Shown here one piece after another: positions 1-7,191 of a stretch of 9,822 nucleotides of DNA; within the stretch, counting starts at the first letter, position 1; each line of letters starts with the position of its first letter. Under the pieces are notes generated by a model that searched no databases, was not told where the DNA came from, and saw only the letters and a program-made list of their open reading frames with translations. The translations under genes were made by a program, and so were the position numbers. Source of the stretch: an uncultured Clostridia bacterium (GTDB lineage Bacteria > Bacillota > Clostridia > Christensenellales > UBA1242); NCBI GenBank assembly GCA_946610655.1, contig CAMOCH010000031.1:1-9822 (forward strand). The letters run 5' to 3'.

Positions 1-184
1 TGTTTTCGTTTTCTTGCACAAAGCGTTTCCACCAAGCGCGTTTAATATTGTTTTTGAGTTCAACACCAATAGGGCCATAGTCCCAAGTGTTTGCAAGACC
101 ATCATAAATGTCTGAACCTGGGTATACAAAACCAGTTGCTTTGCAATGTGCCACAAGTTTATCCATAGTAAGTTTATTATCCAT
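1..184 (-). CDS. glyQS: Glycyl-tRNA synthetase, single-chain class II type (5' part only)
   Basis: The minus strand from the ATG at 184-182 encodes 61 residues before running off the window. They include the phrases GFVYPGSDIYDGLANTWDYG and GVELKNN, followed by a WWKRF-like stretch. These are the hallmark N-terminal block (motif 1 region) of the homodimeric glycyl-tRNA synthetase, which charges tRNA-Gly with glycine in the cytoplasm. This form is distinct from the alpha2-beta2 GlyQ/GlyS form found in many other bacteria. An AGGAG ribosome binding site lies at 195-191, six bases before the ATG, which fixes the start. The gene is divergent from uvrB. The class II catalytic motifs 2 and 3 lie outside the window, so integrity cannot be judged. 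The family call is secure from the conserved N-terminus. Confidence 0.95.
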   Translation of the reverse strand, partial: MDNKLTMDKLVAHCKATGFVYPGSDIYDGLANTWDYGPIGVELKNNIKRAWWKRFVQENEN

Positions 185-210
185 TGTTTTCTCCTATATA
201 TACGTGAGAA

Positions 211-240
211 AGTATAACACTACATAGCGCATTTTGTCAA
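211..240 (-). promoter_or_regulatory. Promoter of the glycyl-tRNA synthetase gene
   Basis: Reading the minus strand, a perfect -35 TTGACA (240-235) is followed after 18 bases by TATACT (216-211). The upstream TGT makes this an extended -10. Transcription should start near 204, leaving a leader of only about 20 nt before the ATG. That is too short for a T-box riboswitch. Confidence 0.75.
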
Positions 241-275
241 TTGTTGTGTCAGTTAATATTTATTGTTACTTTTTA

Positions 276-304
276 TTGTAAAATGTGAGTGCTTGGGTTA
301 TAAT
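276..304 (+). promoter_or_regulatory. Promoter of uvrB, placed for leaderless transcription
   Basis: TTGTAA (276-281), a 17-base spacer and a perfect TATAAT (299-304) form a good sigma-A-type promoter. The expected transcription start, about 7 bases past the -10, coincides with the A of the uvrB ATG at 311. There is no Shine-Dalgarno-like purine run between the -10 and the ATG. No GAAC-N4-GTTC LexA box of the Bacillus type is seen around it. Confidence 0.7.
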
Positions 305-310
305 ATCATT

Positions 311-2284
311 ATGGAAGAAAGAAAATTTAAATTGGTTTCAGATAAGGTTCCAAAAGGTGACCAACCTGAAGCCATTAATAGCATTGTTGAAGGACTTAAT
401 GACGGGCTAAGAACACAAATTCTTTTGGGGGTTACGGGCAGCGGCAAAACTTTTACTATGGCTAATATTATTGAAAAAGTGCAACGTCCAACAATTGTTA
501 TTGCTCACAATAAAACCTTAGCAGCACAACTTTGCAATGAGTTCAGAGAACTTTTTCCAAATAACGCAGTTAATTATTTTGTTAGTTATTATGACTATTA
601 CCAACCAGAAGCATACATTGCATCTAGCGACACATACATTGAAAAAGAACTTTCAATTAATGACGAAATAGACAAACTTCGTCATTCAGCAACCTGTTCG
701 CTTTTTGAAAGGCGAGATGTTATTATTGTTGCATCTGTTTCTTGCATATATGGCTTAGGTGAGCCAAGTGAATACCATGAAATGGCAATATCACTCAGAC
801 CGAATATGGACATTTCTCGTGATGCTGTTATCGACAGACTTGTTAAAAATCAATTTAAACGCAACGATTTTGATTTTGTTCGTGGCACATTTAGGGTGCG
901 TGGTGACGTTTTGGATATTTTTCCTGCGCAAAATAGCGAAGTGTGCTTGCGTGTGGAATTTTTTGGGGACACTATTGATAGAATTTGTGAAGTGGAAGCT
1001 GTGTCTGGAAAAGTTATATCCACACTTGAACATGTTGCAATTTATCCGGCAACTCACTATGTTGTTGGTGATGGAAAAATGGAAGATTGCTTAAAACAAA
1101 TTGAAGAAGATATGCAAAAAGAAGTGCAAGCGTTTTTAGATGCTGGCAAAGTGCTTGAAGCAGAGCGTCTAAAACAACGTACAAGCTATGATATTGAAAT
1201 GCTCAGAGAAATGGGTTACACAACTGGTATCGAGAATTATAGCCGTTATTTTGACGGCAGAAAGCCAGGTCAAATGCCATATACACTCCTTGATTATTTT
1301 CCAGATGATTATCTTATGTTTATTGATGAAAGTCACATAACTATTCCTCAAATTCATGCAATGTATAATGGTGATAGGGCAAGAAAAGACAGCTTGGTTG
1401 GTTATGGATTTAGACTTAAAAGTGCCTATGATAACAGACCTCTTAAATTTGATGAATTTGAAAGCAAAATTGGGCAACTTGTGTGTGTTTCTGCAACGCC
1501 AGGTCCATATGAACTTGAAAGAGCAGATAATATTGCTGAGCAGATTATAAGACCAACTGGATTACTTGACCCAATTGTTGAAGTTAAACCAACAAAAAAT
1601 CAAATTGATGACCTTATTAGTGAAGTTAATGGTGCAATCAAAAAAGGTGGAAGAGTCCTTATAACCACGCTTACTAAAAAAATGGCTGAAAATTTGTCTG
1701 AGTATTTGATTAAAAATGGAATAAAAACAACATATCTCCATAGTGAAATAAAAACAATGGAACGTCTTGAAATTTTGGAAGCACTTAGAAGTGGAGAAAC
1801 CGATGTTGTTGTTGGAATAAATCTGCTTAGAGAAGGACTTGACCTTCCTGAAGTAAGTTTGGTTTGTATTCTTGATGCAGACAAAGAAGGCTTTTTGAGA
1901 AGTAGTGGTGCGCTCATTCAAACAATTGGGCGTGCTGCAAGAAACAGCGAAGGTAGAGTTATTATGTATGCCGACACAATCACCGGCAACATGAAAAAGG
2001 CTATTGATGACACTGCAAGGCGCAGGAAACTTCAAGAAGAATTTAATAAAAAACACGGAATTATTCCAAAAACTATTGTTAAACAAACAAAAAATACTCT
2101 TCAAATAACAAAGAAAACAGATGAAAAACGAAAAATGTCTAAGGAAGAATTGGAAGATTTTATTGCAGAACTTAGACTTAAAATGGATGAAGCAGTTAAA
2201 GAGCTTAATTTTGAACGAGCAATTGAACTTAGAGACAGCATAAACGAACTTACTAAAAACAGACAAGGCAAAGGCAAAAAATAA
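311..2284 (+). CDS. uvrB: UvrABC excinuclease subunit B
   Basis: UvrB is the damage-verifying, ATP-dependent subunit of nucleotide excision repair. It is loaded by UvrA and then recruits the UvrC nuclease. The predicted protein has 657 residues, the usual family length. Visible marks are helicase motif I GVTGSGKT (about 40-47), the tyrosine-rich beta-hairpin YYDYYQPEAY (93-102) that clamps one DNA strand, DESH (Walker B, 339-342), and motif VI with QTIGRAARN near 537-545. A C-terminal UVR domain (about 620-655) is the UvrC/UvrA contact. The reading frame extends upstream to a TTG at 263, but that would place the TATAAT promoter inside the gene. The ATG at 311 gives the normal N-terminus with the GDQPEAI motif. 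No ribosome binding site precedes it, so translation is probably leaderless. No terminator follows, so readthrough into the next gene, 63 bases on, is possible. Confidence 0.98.
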   Translation: MEERKFKLVSDKVPKGDQPEAINSIVEGLNDGLRTQILLGVTGSGKTFTMANIIEKVQRPTIVIAHNKTLAAQLCNEFRELFPNNAVNYFVSYYDYYQPEAYIASSDTYIEKELSINDEIDKLRHSATCSLFERRDVIIVASVSCIYGLGEPSEYHEMAISLRPNMDISRDAVIDRLVKNQFKRNDFDFVRGTFRVRGDVLDIFPAQNSEVCLRVEFFGDTIDRICEVEAVSGKVISTLEHVAIYPATHYVVGDGKMEDCLKQIEEDMQKEVQAFLDAGKVLEAERLKQRTSYDIEMLREMGYTTGIENYSRYFDGRKPGQMPYTLLDYFPDDYLMFIDESHITIPQIHAMYNGDRARKDSLVGYGFRLKSAYDNRPLKFDEFESKIGQLVCVSATPGPYELERADNIAEQIIRPTGLLDPIVEVKPTKNQIDDLISEVNGAIKKGGRVLITTLTKKMAENLSEYLIKNGIKTTYLHSEIKTMERLEILEALRSGETDVVVGINLLREGLDLPEVSLVCILDADKEGFLRSSGALIQTIGRAARNSEGRVIMYADTITGNMKKAIDDTARRRKLQEEFNKKHGIIPKTIVKQTKNTLQITKKTDEKRKMSKEELEDFIAELRLKMDEAVKELNFERAIELRDSINELTKNRQGKGKK

Positions 2285-2292
2285 ATTGAGTA

Positions 2293-2321
2293 TTGACAAA
2301 CTTTTTGATTAATGATAAACT
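2293..2321 (+). promoter_or_regulatory. Promoter of the small gene between uvrB and uvrA
   Basis: A perfect TTGACA (2293-2298), a 17-base spacer and TAAACT (2316-2321) with an upstream TGA make an extended -10 promoter. It starts nine bases after the uvrB stop codon. An alternative -10, TATAAA at 2321-2326, would have a poor 22-base spacer. Confidence 0.6.
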
Positions 2322-2347
2322 ATAAATAAGTTAAGGAGAAACGAATT

Positions 2348-2758
2348 ATGGAAAATTTGAAAACTGCATATGTAGTATTTGAAAAAACAGAAAATTCGCA
2401 AAAAAGTGTTGCAGCATATGTCCCTATGTATTGTTTTGATTCTTTAGATGCTGCAAATATTGGCAAAGATTTTTTAGATGAATTAAAAAGAAGAAAAGAA
2501 CTTCGTGGTGATGTTGTTAATTATACTCAAACTTCTTATGTTGTTGATAAAGTTAGAGATGTAGATTATGAACAAATAAAAAATGTTGGTAGATGTGCTA
2601 TTATTTATGGATATACTGATAACAACCAAGATGATGATTATAAATGTTATAGCGAACCATTTAAAGATGTAAGATATTTATCTTTAAATCAAATAAAAGT
2701 TCTTCATGATGCAATTGTTAAAAATAATAATTTAGATAGTAATCAAATTGAAAGATAG
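2348..2758 (+). CDS. Unrecognised 136-residue protein between uvrB and uvrA
   Basis: I do not recognise this family. The start is well supported: AAGGAGA at 2333-2339 lies about nine bases before the ATG. The protein is soluble-looking, with no signal peptide or membrane segment. It is rich in Lys, Asp, Asn and Tyr. It opens with a beta-like stretch (LKTAYVVFEK), then has a likely amphipathic helix near 34-52 containing DFLDELKRRKEL. A second hydrophobic strand near 80-89 (GRCAIIYGYT) follows, and the C-terminal tail is Asn-rich. It has three cysteines (about 29, 82 and 100), without a CxxC pair. The gene has its own promoter and a strong terminator, so it is a self-contained unit. Without a uvrB terminator it may also be co-transcribed with uvrB. 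Codon use matches the neighbours, so there is no sign of recent transfer. A DNA-repair role is suggested only by position. Confidence 0.85.
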   Translation: MENLKTAYVVFEKTENSQKSVAAYVPMYCFDSLDAANIGKDFLDELKRRKELRGDVVNYTQTSYVVDKVRDVDYEQIKNVGRCAIIYGYTDNNQDDDYKCYSEPFKDVRYLSLNQIKVLHDAIVKNNNLDSNQIER

Positions 2759-2768
2759 AAAGCAATTT

Positions 2769-2792
2769 AATATCCCGAAAGGGATATTTTTT
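2769..2792 (+). terminator. Intrinsic terminator after the uvrB-uvrA spacer gene
   Basis: An 8-bp stem (AATATCCC at 2769-2776 with GGGATATT at 2781-2788) closes on a GAAA tetraloop of the GNRA type and runs into a T tract ending at 2792. Flanking GCAAT (2762-2766) and ATTGC (2793-2797) could extend the stem through an internal loop. Confidence 0.9.
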
Positions 2793-2821
2793 ATTGCAAA
2801 AATTTTTATTGTATTGCAAAA
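2792..2821 (+). repeat. Direct repeat TATTGCAAAA upstream of uvrA
   Basis: The 10-mer TATTGCAAAA occurs at 2792-2801 and again at 2812-2821, exactly 20 bases (about two helical turns) apart. The second copy contains the uvrA -35 box, and the first overlaps the tail of the preceding terminator. It could be an operator pair or chance in AT-rich DNA. Confidence 0.4.
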
Positions 2822-2842
2822 TGCTTATAAAAATGTTAAAAT
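2814..2842 (+). promoter_or_regulatory. Promoter of uvrA
   Basis: TTGCAA (2814-2819), a 17-base spacer and TAAAAT (2837-2842) preceded by TGT give an extended -10 promoter. Transcription should start near 2849. No GAAC-N4-GTTC LexA site overlaps it. Confidence 0.65.
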
Positions 2843-2866
2843 TGTTAAGTATTAAAGGAAGAAACT

Positions 2867-5680
2867 ATGAAAGATTGTATAAAAATAGTTGGGGCAAAAG
2901 AAAACAACCTTAAAAATATAGATTTGGAGATACCAAGAAATAAGTTGGTACTTTTTACTGGGCTTTCTGGTAGCGGAAAGTCTAGTTTGGCTTTTGATAC
3001 AATTTTTGCTGAAGGTCAACGCAGATATATGGAAAGTTTGTCCAGCTATGCAAGACAATTTTTGGGGCAAATGAAAAAACCAGATGTTGAACTTATTGAA
3101 GGGCTTTCTCCTGCTATTGCAATTGATCAAAAGGTTACCAGCAGTAATCCACGCTCAACTGTTGGAACGGTTACTGAAATTTATGATTATTTTAGACTTT
3201 TGTTTGCTCATGTTGGCAAGGCTTATTGTGTGAATTGTGGAACAGAAATTTCTGCAAACACGGTTGATAGCATTGTAAAAAAAGTTACAAGTTTGCCAGA
3301 AGCAACAAAAATTATGATTATTGCACCAGTTGTTAGAGAGAAAAAGGGTGAATTTGTTAAACTTTTGGAAGACCTTAAAAAACAAGGTTATGTGCGCGGC
3401 AAAATTGATGGAAATATTGTTTTGCTTGAAGATGATATAAAACTTGATAAAAAGATTAAACATAATATTAGTGTTGTCATCGATAGAATTGTTATAAAAC
3501 AAGATATTGACAGTCGTGTGGCTAGCAGTATTGAAACAGCTGTTAAACTTTCTGATGGATTAGTTATTATCGAAAGTGATGGCATTGAAACTTTATATAG
3601 TACAAAAAATTCATGTAAAAATTGTGGATTTTCATTCAGTGAAATAACTCCAAGGTTATTCAGCTTTAACACTCCTTTTGGAGCATGCCCAGAATGTTCA
3701 GGAATTGGAAACAAACTTGTTATTGATGAAAAATTAGTTGTTAAGCATCCAGAAAGAACTCTTAGAGAAAATCCAATGCCAGCAATTGGTTTTGGAGATA
3801 GTGGATTTTATACTGCATACTTTAAAGCTCTTGCAAAAGCTTATAATTTTAGTATTGATACACCATATCAAGATTTGCCACAAAACATAAAAGATATTAT
3901 TCTTTATGGAAACAATGGCGAGATTTTGGATGTTAAATATGAATCAAAAAATACAACATGGGGATTTCATAATTCTTTTGAGGGTGTTATTAACAATTTG
4001 TTACGCAGATCTCGTGAAAGTAAAAGTGAATATGTTAAAGGCGAAATAGAAAAATTAATGGTGACAAAGCCTTGTGAGAGTTGCCATGGCAAAAGACTCA
4101 ATAAAGAAGCTTTAAGTGTTAAGGTCGGTGGCAAAAATATATTTGAAGTTTGTGATATGAGCATTTGTGATATTTATGATTTTTTGGAAAATTTAGAATT
4201 GTCTAAAAAAGATGCAATAATTGCTGCAAACATCATTAAAGAAATTAAAGCAAGGCTAAAATTTTTGATAGATGTTGGTCTTGATTATTTGTCGCTCACA
4301 AGAAGTGCAGGAACACTTTCTGGTGGAGAATCTCAAAGAATAAGGCTTGCTACACAAATTGGCAGTGGTCTTGTTGGTGTGCTTTATATTCTTGATGAAC
4401 CAAGCATTGGATTGCACCCAAGAGATACAAACAGACTTATTAAAACCATGGAAAGGCTTAGAGATTTAGGGAACACTGTTATTGTTGTTGAACATGATGA
4501 AGATACTATTCGTGCAGCCGATTATATTGTTGATATTGGTCCAAAAGCTGGTGTGCATGGTGGAAGAGTTGTTGCACTAGGCACTCCAGAAGAAATTATG
4601 AAAGCAGAAAATTCTCTAACTGGTCAATACTTGAGTGGAAAAAGAAAAATTGATGTTCCAAAAAAGAGAAACAAGCCAACAGACGCAAAAATACAAGTTA
4701 TTGGAGCAAGACAAAATAATCTTAAAAATATTGATGTTGAAATTCCATTAGGATTATTTAATGCAGTAACAGGTGTGTCAGGAAGTGGAAAATCTAGCTT
4801 GGTTAACGAAATTATATATCCAGCGCTTTCAAATAAAATAAACAAAACCACATTAAAAGAGGGTGCATACACTCAAATTCTTGGTGCTGAACAAATCGAT
4901 AAAATTGTTGTTATTGATCAAAGTCCAATTGGAAGAACTCCAAGAAGTAACCCTGCAACATATACAGGATTGTTTGGGCCAATTAGAGATTTATTTGCCA
5001 GTTTGCCAGAATCTAATGCAAGAGGTTACACAAGTGGAAGATTTAGTTTTAATGTTGCTGGTGGCAGGTGTGAAGCATGTGGTGGAGATGGTGTTATTAA
5101 AATTGAAATGCACTTTTTGCCAGATGTTTACGTGACTTGTGACGAATGTAACGGAAAAAGATATAATCGTGAAACTCTTGATATAAAATACAAAGGAAAG
5201 TCAATCAATGATGTGCTTGAGATGACTGTTGAAGATGCACTCGACTTTTTTGGTAATATTACAACAATAAAAAATAAGGTTCAAGCACTTTATGATGTTG
5301 GTCTTGGTTATATTAAACTTGGGCAACCAGCAACAACATTGTCTGGTGGTGAAGCTCAAAGAGTTAAACTTGCAACAGAGCTTGCAAAAAGGCCAACAGG
5401 CAAAACAATGTATATTTTAGATGAACCAACAACAGGACTTCATACATATGATGTTTCAAAATTAATAACAATTTTGCAGAGACTGGTTGCTGGTGGAAAT
5501 ACCGTGCTTGTTATAGAACACAATTTGGATATGATTAAAGTTGCAGATAATGTTATAGATATTGGTCCAGAAGGTGGAGATAAAGGTGGAAAGATTATAG
5601 CAACAGGTACCCCTGAAGAAATAGCAAAATGCAAGAAAAGTTATACAGGTAAGGCATTGCAAATGGTTCTGAATGTATAA
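2867..5680 (+). CDS. uvrA: UvrABC excinuclease subunit A
   Basis: UvrA is the dimeric ABC-type ATPase that detects distorted DNA and loads UvrB. The 937 residues match the full family length of about 940. Two ABC modules are intact. The first has Walker A GLSGSGKSS (32-40), signature SGGESQ (485-490) and Walker B LDEP (D510, E511). The second has Walker A GVSGSGKSS (636-644), signature SGGEAQ (826-831) and Walker B (D852, E853). Zinc sites are complete at C250/C253/C274/C277 and C735/C738/C758/C761, the latter controlling damage-specific binding. The YARQFLGQM and IAIDQK blocks near 60-90 are also typical. The ribosome binding site AAAGGAAG (2854-2861) sets the ATG. The gene has its own promoter and terminator, so it is transcribed apart from uvrB, although both are on the same strand. 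Nothing suggests truncation or a drug-resistance paralogue. Confidence 0.98.
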   Translation: MKDCIKIVGAKENNLKNIDLEIPRNKLVLFTGLSGSGKSSLAFDTIFAEGQRRYMESLSSYARQFLGQMKKPDVELIEGLSPAIAIDQKVTSSNPRSTVGTVTEIYDYFRLLFAHVGKAYCVNCGTEISANTVDSIVKKVTSLPEATKIMIIAPVVREKKGEFVKLLEDLKKQGYVRGKIDGNIVLLEDDIKLDKKIKHNISVVIDRIVIKQDIDSRVASSIETAVKLSDGLVIIESDGIETLYSTKNSCKNCGFSFSEITPRLFSFNTPFGACPECSGIGNKLVIDEKLVVKHPERTLRENPMPAIGFGDSGFYTAYFKALAKAYNFSIDTPYQDLPQNIKDIILYGNNGEILDVKYESKNTTWGFHNSFEGVINNLLRRSRESKSEYVKGEIEKLMVTKPCESCHGKRLNKEALSVKVGGKNIFEVCDMSICDIYDFLENLELSKKDAIIAANIIKEIKARLKFLIDVGLDYLSLTRSAGTLSGGESQRIRLATQIGSGLVGVLYILDEPSIGLHPRDTNRLIKTMERLRDLGNTVIVVEHDEDTIRAADYIVDIGPKAGVHGGRVVALGTPEEIMKAENSLTGQYLSGKRKIDVPKKRNKPTDAKIQVIGARQNNLKNIDVEIPLGLFNAVTGVSGSGKSSLVNEIIYPALSNKINKTTLKEGAYTQILGAEQIDKIVVIDQSPIGRTPRSNPATYTGLFGPIRDLFASLPESNARGYTSGRFSFNVAGGRCEACGGDGVIKIEMHFLPDVYVTCDECNGKRYNRETLDIKYKGKSINDVLEMTVEDALDFFGNITTIKNKVQALYDVGLGYIKLGQPATTLSGGEAQRVKLATELAKRPTGKTMYILDEPTTGLHTYDVSKLITILQRLVAGGNTVLVIEHNLDMIKVADNVIDIGPEGGDKGGKIIATGTPEEIAKCKKSYTGKALQMVLNV

Positions 5681-5739
5681 AATTGAAAATTTAAATTTGA
5701 TTTTTACAATTTTGATTAATAAATTGATATATAATTTAC

Positions 5740-5775
5740 AAAAATGCATAAAATGTCATATTTTATGCATTTTTT
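5740..5775 (+). terminator. Terminator after uvrA
   Basis: A perfect 11-bp inverted repeat (ATGCATAAAAT at 5744-5754, ATTTTATGCAT at 5760-5770) with a 5-base loop is extended by A/T pairing and followed by a T run to 5775. It is low in GC but long. The flanking A run would let it act in either direction. Confidence 0.8.
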
Positions 5776-5816
5776 GTTTATAAATTACTATAAAAATCGC
5801 AAATTTACATAAAATA

Positions 5817-5844
5817 TTATTAAATATTTTTTAAAAATTATAAT
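5817..5844 (+). promoter_or_regulatory. Possible promoter of the DUF421 gene
   Basis: A perfect TATAAT sits at 5839-5844, with only a weak -35 candidate, TTATTA (5817-5822), 16 bases upstream. The region is very AT-rich, so chance matches are likely. If real, the leader to the ATG at 5872 is about 20 nt. Confidence 0.35.
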
Positions 5845-5871
5845 TTTTTGTTATTTGTAAATAATCTTAAT

Positions 5872-6591
5872 ATGGCAATTATGTTGATTAGAAGTGTAAT
5901 AGTTTATATTGTTACATTTGCTGTTATTAGACTTATGGGTAAAAGACAAATTGGTGAAATGCAGCCATTTGAATTTGTTATAACATTAATTATTGCAGAC
6001 CTTGCGTGTATTCCAATGGCAGAACTTGCTGTGCCACTTGTTCATGGAATTGTTCCGATTTTAGTTTTATTTGTTATGCACTTTTTTATTTGCTTTATAT
6101 CAAGAAAGTCAATGAAATTTAGATATTTAATAACAGGAAGACCTGCTATTGTTATAGATAAGACCGGCATTGATTATGGGGAGCTTAAAAAGCTGAATAT
6201 GACAATTGATGATTTAATGGAAGCAATTAGGGGTGCTGGTTATTTTTCTATTGAAGAAATTGCGTATGCGATTATTGAAACAAATGGTAAGTTGTGTGTA
6301 ATTCCTAAAGTTGGTATTTCTCCAGTAACAAGAGATGATTTGAATATTGAAACCGAAGAAAGTGCTTTTCCTGTTAATATTATTATGGATGGAGTTGTGA
6401 TGAAAGAAAATTGCAAACTTACAAAAATTAGTGATGAATTTTTAGAAAAATATTATAAAAAAGTTAATGTTGCTGACGCAAGACAAATTTTACTTTTCAC
6501 TGTTGATAGTAATGGTAAAATATTTATACAACCCAAAAATGCAAAAAAATACTATGTTTTTAAAGAGAAGGTGAGAAGCAATGAAAAATAG
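5872..6591 (+). CDS. DUF421 / YetF-like membrane protein
   Basis: The protein matches the DUF421 (YetF, YdfS, YrbG-like) family. Three N-terminal membrane segments lie at roughly 4-21, 33-52 and 56-76. Between the first two is the family motif RLMGKRQIGEMQPFEFV. The cytoplasmic domain that follows has GRPAIVIDKTG, the LMEAIRGAGYFSIEEI block and an NGKLCVIPK strand. Family function is poorly known; members occur in sporulating and other Firmicutes, and some are linked to spore or membrane stress. The length is 239 residues from the ATG at 5872. A TTG at 5848 is in frame, but a candidate -10 lies directly before it. Another ATG follows at 5881. None of these starts has a visible Shine-Dalgarno, so the exact start is uncertain. 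The gene overlaps the next one by 11 bases, indicating one operon. Confidence 0.9.
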   Translation: MAIMLIRSVIVYIVTFAVIRLMGKRQIGEMQPFEFVITLIIADLACIPMAELAVPLVHGIVPILVLFVMHFFICFISRKSMKFRYLITGRPAIVIDKTGIDYGELKKLNMTIDDLMEAIRGAGYFSIEEIAYAIIETNGKLCVIPKVGISPVTRDDLNIETEESAFPVNIIMDGVVMKENCKLTKISDEFLEKYYKKVNVADARQILLFTVDSNGKIFIQPKNAKKYYVFKEKVRSNEK

Positions 6592-6976
6592 ATGGGTTTT
6601 GATTATAATAATTTTAATTGCGTTGTGCGTTGGTTGTTATTTTGAAAATAAATATGTAAATCAGACTTTTGATGAAATAACAAATAGTATGGAAATTTAT
6701 AAAAGTATGTTAGAAGAGAGAGAAGACAATATTGCGATTGATGAAAATATTAACTACTTAATTAATGTACACAATGGTTTTCATGAAAAGGAAAAGTCAT
6801 TGAAAGCTCTTATTTGGCACACGGGTTTGAAAGATATAGAAGTTGGAATAAGCAGAATAATCACATACACTAACGAAAACGACTATACAGAGGCAATGGC
6901 AGAGACTAATGCGCTTATTGATTATTGCAAACATTATAGTTTTGATTTTGATATAAGTTTGGAAAATATACTATAA
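6581..6976 (+). CDS. DUF4363-like membrane-anchored protein
   Basis: This 131-residue protein has an N-terminal hydrophobic segment (about 5-20, rich in Ile and Leu) followed by a mostly helical acidic domain. The layout and its place directly after a DUF421 gene match DUF4363 proteins, which often accompany DUF421 in clostridia. I base the call on this context and on the pattern, so it is less certain than its neighbour. The segment is probably a membrane anchor with the rest outside the cell. A weak lipobox-like VGC is present near 17-19 but lacks the usual Leu at -3. The start ATG lies inside the end of the DUF421 gene, with an AAGGTGAG-type ribosome binding site (6567-6574) in that coding sequence, so the two are probably translationally coupled. 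No clear plus-strand terminator is seen in the AT-rich 6977-7160 that follows. Confidence 0.75.
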   Translation: MKNRWVLIIIILIALCVGCYFENKYVNQTFDEITNSMEIYKSMLEEREDNIAIDENINYLINVHNGFHEKEKSLKALIWHTGLKDIEVGISRIITYTNENDYTEAMAETNALIDYCKHYSFDFDISLENIL

Positions 6977-7160
6977 TTTTGTTGTTTTTAATGATTATTT
7001 GCAATAAATAAAACAAACAATTATGTAAATATGATAAAAATTTGTTAAAAACTGCAAAATGTAAGTATATTTTAAGAAAAAATGCTTTAATTCTTAATAA
7101 AAATTAGTCACAAAAATACCAAAAAATATGCAAAAAAATATAGCAATGTAAAATTGCCAT

Positions 7161-7186
7161 AAAAAAACCACCAATTTTTGGTGGTT
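7161..7186 (-). terminator. Terminator of the minus-strand gene at 7192-7557
   Basis: A 9-bp perfect stem (AACCACCAA at 7166-7174 with TTGGTGGTT at 7178-7186) and a 3-base loop is followed, on the minus strand, by a run of Ts (7165-7161). It begins six bases past the stop codon. On the plus strand it lacks a U tract, but it may still slow transcription arriving from the DUF4363 gene. Confidence 0.85.
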
Positions 7187-7191
7187 ACTTG

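Noticed and set aside
263..310. Upstream TTG start for uvrB adding 16 residues
   Set aside because: It would put the -35 and TATAAT boxes inside the coding sequence, and the extra residues do not resemble UvrB.
1562..2299. Long open frame antisense to uvrB (245 codons)
   Set aside because: It is a shadow of uvrB: Phe/Ser/Asn-rich low-complexity translation, no ribosome site, no promoter and no family likeness.
7143..7157. Small hairpin GCAAT/ATTGC as a terminator for the DUF4363 gene
   Set aside because: Only five pairs, with no T tract following on the plus strand.
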